Assembly: GCA_017942005.1 (NCBI GenBank)
Contig: JAGAVJ010000024.1
Span: forward strand, 1 to 42,084
Reading direction: 5' to 3'
Length of the DNA stretch: 42,084 bases
From: Clostridia bacterium
Lineage (GTDB): Bacteria; Bacillota; Clostridia; Oscillospirales; CAG-272
Shown here: positions 16,565-23,972 of the stretch, one piece after another
How the letters are laid out: the number at the start of each line of letters is the position of its first letter
How positions within the stretch are numbered: position 1 is the first letter of the stretch
Notes under the pieces: generated by a model
Told to the model about the DNA's origin: nothing
What the model saw: the letters and a program-made list of their open reading frames with translations, nothing else
The model's database searches: none
Made by a program: the position numbers and the translations under genes

Positions 16565-18205
16565 TTACGGATTGTTGAACTCCACTTCGTTTTCCCAATA
16601 GGTATACGGGCAAACCGGTACATCGAAAACAGACAGTCCGATGTGTGCGGTTCCGCCGTCACAGAAGCCCGTCGCGCCGGAATAGGCGATGACGTCTCCC
16701 TTTGCAACCGAGTCACCAAGCTGCACGGCGGCTTCACTCAAGTGGCAGTACCAGCTCTTGAGTCCAAGACCGTGTTCAATGACGACAGTCACACCGGAAA
16801 GATCGGTTTCGCCGACATAAATGACCACACCGTCATTGACCGCGGAAATTTCTGTGCCGACCCCTGCAAGGTAATCCACACCCATGTGCTGATAGCGCGT
16901 TCCGCCGTTGATGACGCGCCACCGCCCGTAGCCGGTGGTCAGCCAATCGGCTACAGAATCCGGAACGCCCTGCGTAAACGTACCGTGGAACATGTGGTCT
17001 GTCGCAACAGAGAGGGACTGTGCGACGGGACGCATGATGTCATCAAACGATGCAAGCGTTGCCTCCGTGCGCGTCTTTTCGACGATCGACTGGCTGATGT
17101 TGTATGCGGATTCCTTGTATTCCTTCGGTGCAACATTAAGCGTCAGCTCCTGTGTCACGCCGTCACAGCTTAGGGTAAAGGTATAGGTACCTGCCTCTTT
17201 TTCGCAGCTGACAGGAACAAGCGCACGGTAATAATCGCCGTCCTCAACAAAGGTCGGCGTATAGCCGAGATCCGGCTCAGAGGTAAACTGTACGATAGCA
17301 TCCTCCGGTTTATCCTTGACGGTGATCATGCAGAAGTCGCCGTTGGTAATGGAGTTGGTATTTAAATAGAACGACGCAGGCGCGTTGACGGTCGCCATAA
17401 AGTCATAAGCGGCTTCGCCCTGTCCTTCCTTGCCGTTGACCTCGTACCACTTTGCTTCGATGTGGAAGCGCAGCTGCTTCTGTTCTGTAATGGAAATCTG
17501 GGAAAGGTTTGTGTAGTTGTCCTTATAGATCATTTCGCTGCCGTCATACACTTCGATGTTGATGACATCCGGCTCTAAATTGAAGGACATGGACAGTCTG
17601 GCATTCATACGGTAGGAATGCATGTCCTCGGTTGTGGTGACTTCCATCGGACGATAGGTTCCGTTGAAGAGCTGATAGCGCCAATCAAGGCTTTTTGGGG
17701 TAACGACCGCTTCGCCGATTTTCAAAACCGGGTATTCAGAGCCGTTGTAAAGGCATGCCGCATAGTCCTTGCATAAAAACGCGGAGGCGTCCTCAGCATT
17801 GATTTTATAGATATCGCCGGTGGGATCCTCAAAGAATGCGGCGCCGGGATCGTCTGTAAAGTAATAATTGTACACGCAGGTGCTGTGGAAGACATCGTAT
17901 GTAACACAAAACGTTTTTGCGTCCGCAATGGCGTCCGGCATTGCAGTCTGCTGGACGGCATTTTTATTCATAGCGGTCATGAATTCAATTTCTGATTTTG
18001 CCGCGCGTACCGCTTCTGCTGTGTCCTGCTTCTCATCCTGAGAATAGGTATAAATATTACCGTCCGGATCCAAAATGGACATCTTCACAACAGAACGGCT
18101 GTCCTCCACTTTGCCGGACTGAGATGAAACATATGCTGCGACCGCAAGATAGGTCGGGATTAACAGGATTAGCACAAAGACGACTGCTTTCAATTTATTG
18201 TTCAT
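16565..18205 (-). CDS. Membrane-anchored M23-fold (LytM-like) protein, third zinc ligand missing
   Basis: The ~546-residue protein has one N-terminal membrane helix (residues 5-25), a ~400-residue extracellular part with Ig-like stretches, and a C-terminal M23 domain. The HxxxD motif (QHMGVD near 440) and WYCHLS (near 485) are present, but the last motif, normally HLH or HIH, reads AHIGLS near 518: Gly replaces the third Zn-binding His. It may therefore be a non-catalytic scaffold or activator, as some SpoIIQ/EnvC-type proteins are. The start is 18205, or 18217 if the leader peptide MVFY is included. A promoter lies ~375 nt upstream. Confidence 0.83.
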   Translation of the reverse strand: MNNKLKAVVFVLILLIPTYLAVAAYVSSQSGKVEDSRSVVKMSILDPDGNIYTYSQDEKQDTAEAVRAAKSEIEFMTAMNKNAVQQTAMPDAIADAKTFCVTYDVFHSTCVYNYYFTDDPGAAFFEDPTGDIYKINAEDASAFLCKDYAACLYNGSEYPVLKIGEAVVTPKSLDWRYQLFNGTYRPMEVTTTEDMHSYRMNARLSMSFNLEPDVINIEVYDGSEMIYKDNYTNLSQISITEQKQLRFHIEAKWYEVNGKEGQGEAAYDFMATVNAPASFYLNTNSITNGDFCMITVKDKPEDAIVQFTSEPDLGYTPTFVEDGDYYRALVPVSCEKEAGTYTFTLSCDGVTQELTLNVAPKEYKESAYNISQSIVEKTRTEATLASFDDIMRPVAQSLSVATDHMFHGTFTQGVPDSVADWLTTGYGRWRVINGGTRYQHMGVDYLAGVGTEISAVNDGVVIYVGETDLSGVTVVIEHGLGLKSWYCHLSEAAVQLGDSVAKGDVIAYSGATGFCDGGTAHIGLSVFDVPVCPYTYWENEVEFNNP

Positions 18206-18218
18206 ATAGAAAACCATC

Positions 18219-18362
18219 GCTTTTGCAAAGCAAAAGCATCCTTTCTTTAAACTACCGCTGTTTGTCCGTATCCGACGTTTTAAAGCGGCAAGTCTGAACA
18301 TTGAAATTCAGACTGTGTTTTGTGGTATCACCGCCTGCGGGTGCGGTTCGGTTCCACAAATG
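18219..18362 (-). repeat. Palindromic leader elements before the M23 gene
   Basis: On the minus strand GAAAGGA (18245-18239) precedes a perfect hairpin GCTTTTGC/GCAAAAGC (18219-18237) and ATGGTTTTCTATATG. Further upstream lies a copy of the TCTGAA/TTCAGA and GTGTTTTGTGG...CCACAA modules (18291-18360), inverted relative to those at 34.6 kb. No gene is seen in 18206-18700. Confidence 0.7.
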
Positions 18363-18592
18363 AGCTCGTCCGAAAGTCTGAAACTCAGCTTAAAAAAGAA
18401 CAATGTTATCATTTTTGCGTACCGTGATTTTCGTTCTCCTGGGACAAACTGTTTCGTTTTGTTTTCCGTTGGTATCGGAAACGATTCCTTTTTTCCTGAA
18501 TTGGTGCCTGTTTGCAGGAAATTCAGCAATAAAATAACGGTATGAAAATTTTTTTACTTCAATATTTTATTTCCAGACTTTCTATACTACTT

Positions 18593-18621
18593 ATTATACA
18601 CCATTTCCCGCGTGCGGTCAA
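18593..18621 (-). promoter_or_regulatory. Sigma-A promoter of the M23 gene
   Basis: On the minus strand TTGACC (18621-18616), 17-nt spacer, TATAAT (18598-18593). It implies a leader of about 375 nt before the M23 start. Confidence 0.78.
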
Positions 18622-18650
18622 GGGTTATTTTGTAAACGGATGCATCCAAA

Positions 18651-18688
18651 AGAAAAAAACGGGACAGCCGTTTGAGGCAGTCCCGTCA
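18651..18688 (-). terminator. Intrinsic terminator after the symporter gene
   Basis: ACGGGAC...GTCCCGT stem (18659-18686) followed on the minus strand by TTTTTTTC. Confidence 0.85.
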
Positions 18689-18700
18689 TTTTTGAATGAA

Positions 18701-20149
18701 TTATTGTTCTTTTTCTGTTTTTGCTTTGTTTTCTGTATGGTTTGCCTGCTCTGCGCTTTTCACGGATTTGACGACAATACCGGAGAGAGCAGCAAGTGCG
18801 ATGACGTTGGGGATGACCATCAGGTTGTTGAAAAGGTCGGTCAGCTCCCATACCAAGTCATTGGATGCAATGGTACCAAGGAAAATAAAGACGATGGCGA
18901 TGACAGAGTAAATCACGGTGGCAATCTTTTTGGAATTTGCAGTTTTGCCGAACAGATAGATGACGTTCTGCTTGCCGAAGAAATTCCAGCTGATGATGGT
19001 CGTAAATGCAAAGAACAGAAGGCATACGGCGACAAAAATCGGGCCGAGTGTGGAACCAAATACTCTGGACATGGCAATCTGCATCATGTTCGCTTTGTTC
19101 ATCCCCTCCATAACGCCGTTTGCTGTAACGGCGGGATCGTTGCCTGCGTAAAGCGGGGTAATGGTGACAAGCGCGGTGACGGTGAGTACGACAAAGGTGT
19201 CAATAAACACGCCGATCATGGCGACAACACCCTGATCATGCGGTTTTTCTACGTTTGCAACGGCGTGCGCATGCGGTGTAGAACCCATACCGGCTTCGTT
19301 GGAGAAGAGTCCGCGCTTAGCTCCCTGTGTTACCGCCTGTGCGATTGCAGTACCGAAGGTACCGCCGATAATCGCCTGCGGCTGGAACGCATATTTGAAA
19401 ATAAGACCAATGGCGCGCGGGACATATTGGATGTTGACAATCAGAACGATTAGACCGAGAGCAATGTACAGAAGCGCCATAAAAGGAACGATTTTCTCTG
19501 CGACGGATGCGATTCTTTGAATTCCTCCGATGAAAATGAAGACGCATATTGCGGCAAGCGCAACGCCGATGACCCATACCGGAATATGAAACGCTTCATT
19601 CATACAGGACGCAATGGAGTTTGACTGCACCATGGAACCCATAAATCCAAGTGCCAGAATGATGGCCACAGCGAAAAAGACAGCGAGGAAGGAACCGAAT
19701 TTGTTGTTATAGGCACGTTTGATGTAGTAGACAGGACCGCCATGGATTTGACCGTTTTCACCGACAATGCGAGTTTCCTGCGCAAGTACAGCTTCGGCAT
19801 AGATGGTTGCCATGCCAAGAAAGGCGATGATCCACATCCAGAAGATTGCGCCGGGACCGCCGACTAAAATGGCACCGCAGGCACCGACGATGTTTCCCGT
19901 ACCGACCTGTGCGGCAATGGCGGTTGCAAGTGCCTGGAAAGAAGAGATTCCGCTTTTCTGTTTGCCGCCGCGGAAACGGATATTGCCAAAGACACGCTTC
20001 ATGCCCTCTTTAAAAAAACGTACCTGTACAAATTTGGTTCTGATGGAATAAAAAAGACCAATGCCGATCAGCAATACAATCAGAATATAGTTTGAGAGAT
20101 ACGCATTGATTTTCGATGCGAGATTGAGCAGCGTTTGTTCCATAATCAT
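18701..20149 (-). CDS. Alanine/glycine:cation symporter (AGCS family)
   Basis: The 482-residue protein has about 10-11 membrane segments and AGCS signatures: AIAAQVGTGNIVGACGAILVG near residue 85, WMWIIAFLGMATIYAE near 115, and GLFSNEAGMGSTPHAHA near 295. It imports alanine or glycine with Na+ or H+. A glycine riboswitch in its leader (20364-20467) points to glycine as a natural substrate. Two ATGs (20149, 20143) are 3 nt apart. It stands alone between its riboswitch and its terminator. Confidence 0.94.
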   Translation of the reverse strand: MIMEQTLLNLASKINAYLSNYILIVLLIGIGLFYSIRTKFVQVRFFKEGMKRVFGNIRFRGGKQKSGISSFQALATAIAAQVGTGNIVGACGAILVGGPGAIFWMWIIAFLGMATIYAEAVLAQETRIVGENGQIHGGPVYYIKRAYNNKFGSFLAVFFAVAIILALGFMGSMVQSNSIASCMNEAFHIPVWVIGVALAAICVFIFIGGIQRIASVAEKIVPFMALLYIALGLIVLIVNIQYVPRAIGLIFKYAFQPQAIIGGTFGTAIAQAVTQGAKRGLFSNEAGMGSTPHAHAVANVEKPHDQGVVAMIGVFIDTFVVLTVTALVTITPLYAGNDPAVTANGVMEGMNKANMMQIAMSRVFGSTLGPIFVAVCLLFFAFTTIISWNFFGKQNVIYLFGKTANSKKIATVIYSVIAIVFIFLGTIASNDLVWELTDLFNNLMVIPNVIALAALSGIVVKSVKSAEQANHTENKAKTEKEQ

Positions 20150-20212
20150 TACCGTGACGTCCTGTCAGTTCTGCGAAAATGAACCTACGAGACGCTTTCC
20201 TTTTTTTAGAAT

Positions 20213-20243
20213 GATAAAACCGCTGAAGCTTGGTTCAGCGGCT
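20213..20243 (-). terminator. Leader terminator between glycine riboswitch and symporter
   Basis: On the minus strand CCGCTGAA...TTCAGCGG (20241-20220) runs into TTTTATC, between the aptamer and the symporter ATG. It is the likely expression platform. Two more hairpins (TCTGCAC/GTGCAGA near 20260-20286 and GCTGCAA/TTGCAGC near 20303-20324) lie between aptamer and terminator. Confidence 0.72.
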
Positions 20244-20363
20244 CAAGGTTCTCTTTTCTATCTGCACAAGGACGTCCCATGTGCAGAACGGGATGAACGG
20301 CGCTGCAATTCTTTTGCAGCTGCAATTTTCAGCAGCGGATAGTTGTCAGCGCTTTTCCCGTCT

Positions 20364-20467
20364 GCTCTGTCCTTTTGCCTGAGAGATTCAGAACCGTTTC
20401 ATTTTCCTGCGAAAAAATCCGGGTTCTTTGCACCTTCGGCACTCTAAAAGAGAGATTCTCCAGAGCC
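20364..20467 (-). promoter_or_regulatory. Glycine riboswitch (single aptamer visible)
   Basis: Reading the minus strand, P1 pairs GCTCTG (20467-20462) with CAGAGC (20369-20364). Inside are the conserved GGAGAATCTCTC, GTGCCGAAGGTGCAA and TCTCAGGCAAAAGGACAGAG segments that define the glycine aptamer. I do not find a second full aptamer downstream, so this looks like a singlet form. It precedes an alanine/glycine symporter gene, the expected target. Confidence 0.9.
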
Positions 20468-20546
20468 ACTTCCGTCTTTGGTCCCATCAAATTGTGGCAA
20501 TTGGTTCTAAAGACTTCAACAGTTTTCTGTTTTATTTTCACCCTAT

Positions 20547-20575
20547 ATTATACTATGTTTTGGCATCAAATACAA
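20547..20575 (-). promoter_or_regulatory. Sigma-A promoter of the riboswitch-symporter transcript
   Basis: Minus strand: TTGTAT (20575-20570), 17-nt spacer, TATAAT (20552-20547). The transcript would start about 70 nt before the aptamer. Confidence 0.7.
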
Positions 20576-20681
20576 TTCGGAAAAATAACAAAATATGAAA
20601 AAAATAAGAATAAAAAACGGTGATTATGACAAAACCTGACGTTCTGTGTGAAAAAACAGGAAATCTCTGTAGCGCAAACAG

Positions 20682-20721
20682 AAAAACGGGGCTGTTGCAA
20701 ATTGAAAATTTGCAACAGCCT
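20682..20721 (-). terminator. Intrinsic terminator after the SLH/dockerin gene
   Basis: GGCTGTTGCAAAT...ATTTGCAACAGCC followed on the minus strand by CCGTTTTTC; a member of the GGGCTGYTGCAA family. Confidence 0.82.
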
Positions 20722-20728
20722 CCACAAA

Positions 20729-20784
20729 GAAAGTTTTTTGAAAAGGGTTTGGGGAAAATCTTTTTTTCAAAAAAGGTTTCCCCA
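20729..20784 (+). repeat. Dispersed AAAAGTTTTTG-hairpin repeat, copy 5
   Basis: GAAAGTTTTTTG box, then GGGGAAA...TTTCCCC around a CTTTTTTTCAAAAAAG core. It lies between the SLH gene stop and its terminator. Confidence 0.7.
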
Positions 20785-20791
20785 TAAATCT

Positions 20792-23700
20792 TTAAGCTGC
20801 TGTCTGTGACACTGCTGCCTGAGCAGCGATTTTGACACAGTCCTCCTTTTTGCAGCCGTAACGTGCAGAGGACGTAAGAATTGCAAGATCGACAATGTCA
20901 ATAAATCCGTCGCCGTTTAAGTCTGCGGCTGCACAGAAGGCCTTTTCCGCAGCGCGGTGGAAGGTGTTCTTGGCAAGCAGAAGCGTGCGGTCCTCCTCTC
21001 CAATCACACCGTCGCCGTTGAGGTCGCCGGACAGAAACGGAATTGCCTCAAGAATACCGGTCAGATCCGCGTCTGCATTGATATCTATGTTTTTCACGGT
21101 GTAAGAAAAGCATCCTTTCTTTTCCACAAGAAGATCATACCGTCCCGGCTTGATGCCGTCGATGGTAAAGGAATGTGTGCTTTCCAGATAGACCCCCGGG
21201 TTTGCTGCCGTGATGGTCTTGTAGGTCGCGCCGTTGCGCAGCAGCGTGATCTTCACCTGCGCATCGGTAAAATAACCGCGGATGCTGCCGGTAAGCGCAT
21301 AGGTAAAGAGCTTGTCCAAACGAATGCGCACCTGCATTTCCGTTTTATCTGCCGGAGTCGGCCGCACCTGATAAACTGCATATACGGCGTCAGCGGCGCC
21401 CTCGTTCAGAGACAGACCGCAGATACAGCCGGAGACGGTCTTTGAATGAATGGTTTCCGCAATGCCGGAATTCAGATGATAGGCAATGATGTCGTTTTGT
21501 GAATTAAACAGCAGCATGTCCTCATAGCAGATCAGTCCCGTATACAACGACGGATAAATACCGTTTGCAACCTCCCATTTCAGGTTGGTCCGATAGAGCT
21601 GCTGCCGCTTTCCCGCACGGATGTCCCACTGCCAGAGAATGCCGGTTTCGTTTTCCAGATAGTACCATATACTGTTACTTATCGGAGAGGGTACGATGGG
21701 CGTATGTACTTTTGTAAACGCGGCATTGTCGTACCGCGTATCTTTGCAGGTATAACCGTCAAAGCAGGTCCAGTTTTTGTGGTCGTTGTTTTTCATATAG
21801 TCGTCGCTTTTTAAAAAGTAGGTGTGCTGTACCTGTCCCAGCTGGTCGGGCTGCGGGTCGTCCCAGGTGACGTCCATGTGGTACCAGCTGTTACCGAGCT
21901 TGACCAGATTCCAGGTGTGGTTCATGTCGTAGCTTGTCACACGGCTGTTTTGGATACCGAGTGCGGTTAAAAGCGCCTGCATGGTCAGGGTATAGCTTTG
22001 ACAGACGCCGCTTTGGGTGGTGAGAAAGGTATAGACGTCATACTGTCCCGCATTTTCGTTATAGATAAAATGGGTAGCAAGGTAATCGTGCAGATAGAGC
22101 GTCTTTTCAAAGTCGCTCCAAGCGGAATCTACGCCGGACAGAATCGAATTCAGCTTTTCACGATAGGTATTCTGCGCTGCGACCAATTCTGCACCGCGCA
22201 TGGTATAGGCGGGATTGACGGAGAGAATTTCACCCGTGCGCTCGCTGTAGCTGTAGTAATAGGTATTGCCGACATAGAAGAATTCCGCCTGCTTTGCCGC
22301 TTCCTGATAGACAGACTTGAACTGTTCAAAATTTAAGTGGAACGATGCGATGCTGATGCGTTCTGTCATCGACAATAAGCCTTCATAAATTTTTTGATAT
22401 GCACCGCGCAGCATGGAATCCTCTGCGGGCGGACATTCTGAAAGGATCGCCGCGAGCATCGGGGTGTCAAGGGTGGAGACATCTGTCGAGGTGTGCTCCA
22501 TTTCGGAAAGATTTTCGAGCAGTACGGCCAGCTCCCAGCGGGCAGCCGCCGCCTGCGGATAGATGTTTCGGTTGGCATCGGCAATCAGAAGACCGTTTGC
22601 AAACGCAAACTTGACGCCTTCCACCGCATAGTCCGAAATCTGTTCATGATCTGCAACGGACGCAATGGAAGCGTTTGTACCGTCCTTTGCGTTGTAGCCC
22701 CAGTCATTGGTAAAACGCTGTATCAAAAGATACATCTGTTCATGGGTGATGACATCCTCCGGGCCGAATCTGCCGTCTCCATATCCGTAAAAGATATGGT
22801 TTTCTGCCGCCCAAAGGATATAGGGCGTATACCATGCGGAGACTTCCACATCTGTAAACGGGGACTCTGAAGGCTTTGGAGTGGCTAAAACCGAGGCTTC
22901 TGCACCGGCAAGGCGGCACAGCACTGCCGCAAAGGTGGCGCGGTTCATCGGCTTGTCCGGATCAAAAGAGGTTGCCGATGAGCCGACAAACAGATTTTCT
23001 CTACAGACATACGCAATGGCATCATAGTACGGCGCATTGTCTGCAATGTCGCTGAACCGGTTGACCCACGGAATGCTTTCCGCCAAACTGTCACTGCCGC
23101 GGTCGCCTGTGACAGCGGTATTGCCTGTAAAGCTTGCATCGGGCAGGGTATCTCCGCCGTGCAGAGAACCAAAGGTCGCGTGGGTATCCGCTGTCGAAAG
23201 CAGCAGCTTTGCAGATTGCAAAAAGGTGCGCTGTTCTGTATATGTCATCAGCCGGATGGAAGAGGGCTGCAATGCGATATCCGCACTGCGGCGAAAGACG
23301 ACGGTTAACACGGTCGTATAGTCGTCATAGGTAATGCTTTTGCCGTCTTTGGGTTGGGCGTACAGAATCAAAATGCCGGTGCCGTCCGCGTCGGAGACGC
23401 CGTATTCCGGTGAAAGGAACCCTGTATCCCAGTCCGTTTCTGTCAAAACAAACAGGGCGGGATCAAGCGCCAACAGTTCATCGTGATCAAAATCGCCAAG
23501 CATGGTTTCCGCAGATGCAGCGGCATCATAGGCCAAAGCATGTGGAATCAAAGTAAGAATTCTGCGGTCAAAGGCGAGTGCGGCGCATTGGGTGCGGGCA
23601 AGGGATGTCCCCTTTAGCTGAAATGCAAGCGTCACGGTGCTGTCGCCGTTGTCCGTTATGACAAACCGGACGCTTCCTATTTCCGCTGTCCTGCTTGCAG

Positions 23701-23887
23701 AAGCGGTTGCCTGTGTACTGACACTGGGGGTATTTCCTGCTTTTTTATCGGCTGTTTCCGCTGCCGAAACAGGAATTGTTCCAACTCCTGCAAAAAGCAG
23801 TGCCGATAATAGCAGGAGCAGACACAATACGGCTGCGGTAAAAGAGGTCAGACGGTGTTTTGCGCCGGCGGCTTTTGTCATTGGCAT
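20792..23887 (-). CDS. Surface protein: cohesin-like domain, three SLH domains, transglutaminase, dockerin
   Basis: About 1031 residues with a signal peptide. A beta-sandwich resembling a cohesin-type domain lies at ~50-230 (weak). SLH repeats follow near 276, 349 and 415 (FSDIADNAPYYDAI, FTDVEVSAWYTPYI). A transglutaminase-like core has Cys in GVCQSY (~629), His in MNHTWNLV and Asp in YHMDVTWDD. A dockerin closes the protein with two loops, DLNGDGVIGEEDRTLL (~955) and DLNGDGFIDIVDLAIL (~995). It is probably held at the cell wall by SLH and can dock to a cohesin. AAAGGA lies 8 nt before ATG 23887; ATG 23893 is too close. It follows the LtaS-like gene by 85 nt. Confidence 0.9.
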   Translation of the reverse strand: MPMTKAAGAKHRLTSFTAAVLCLLLLLSALLFAGVGTIPVSAAETADKKAGNTPSVSTQATASASRTAEIGSVRFVITDNGDSTVTLAFQLKGTSLARTQCAALAFDRRILTLIPHALAYDAAASAETMLGDFDHDELLALDPALFVLTETDWDTGFLSPEYGVSDADGTGILILYAQPKDGKSITYDDYTTVLTVVFRRSADIALQPSSIRLMTYTEQRTFLQSAKLLLSTADTHATFGSLHGGDTLPDASFTGNTAVTGDRGSDSLAESIPWVNRFSDIADNAPYYDAIAYVCRENLFVGSSATSFDPDKPMNRATFAAVLCRLAGAEASVLATPKPSESPFTDVEVSAWYTPYILWAAENHIFYGYGDGRFGPEDVITHEQMYLLIQRFTNDWGYNAKDGTNASIASVADHEQISDYAVEGVKFAFANGLLIADANRNIYPQAAAARWELAVLLENLSEMEHTSTDVSTLDTPMLAAILSECPPAEDSMLRGAYQKIYEGLLSMTERISIASFHLNFEQFKSVYQEAAKQAEFFYVGNTYYYSYSERTGEILSVNPAYTMRGAELVAAQNTYREKLNSILSGVDSAWSDFEKTLYLHDYLATHFIYNENAGQYDVYTFLTTQSGVCQSYTLTMQALLTALGIQNSRVTSYDMNHTWNLVKLGNSWYHMDVTWDDPQPDQLGQVQHTYFLKSDDYMKNNDHKNWTCFDGYTCKDTRYDNAAFTKVHTPIVPSPISNSIWYYLENETGILWQWDIRAGKRQQLYRTNLKWEVANGIYPSLYTGLICYEDMLLFNSQNDIIAYHLNSGIAETIHSKTVSGCICGLSLNEGAADAVYAVYQVRPTPADKTEMQVRIRLDKLFTYALTGSIRGYFTDAQVKITLLRNGATYKTITAANPGVYLESTHSFTIDGIKPGRYDLLVEKKGCFSYTVKNIDINADADLTGILEAIPFLSGDLNGDGVIGEEDRTLLLAKNTFHRAAEKAFCAAADLNGDGFIDIVDLAILTSSARYGCKKEDCVKIAAQAAVSQTAA

Positions 23888-23972
23888 AAACATGTTCCTT
23901 TCATCTTCATTGTCAAGGGGCAGCCGCAGCGTTTCCGGCGGACTGCCTGCCTATGTTCTGAATGTTAAATTT

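Noticed and set aside
18308..18529. 73-codon minus-strand frame in the M23 leader
   Set aside because: Non-ATG start, no ribosome site, and it runs through palindromic modules; no protein features.
18370..18540. Possible c-di-AMP (ydaO) riboswitch before the M23 gene
   Set aside because: Expected from the gene type, but I could not match the conserved aptamer segments by eye.
20220..20350. Second glycine aptamer
   Set aside because: No GAAGG-GCAA or CAGGCAAAAGGAC-type segment in this stretch; only simple hairpins.
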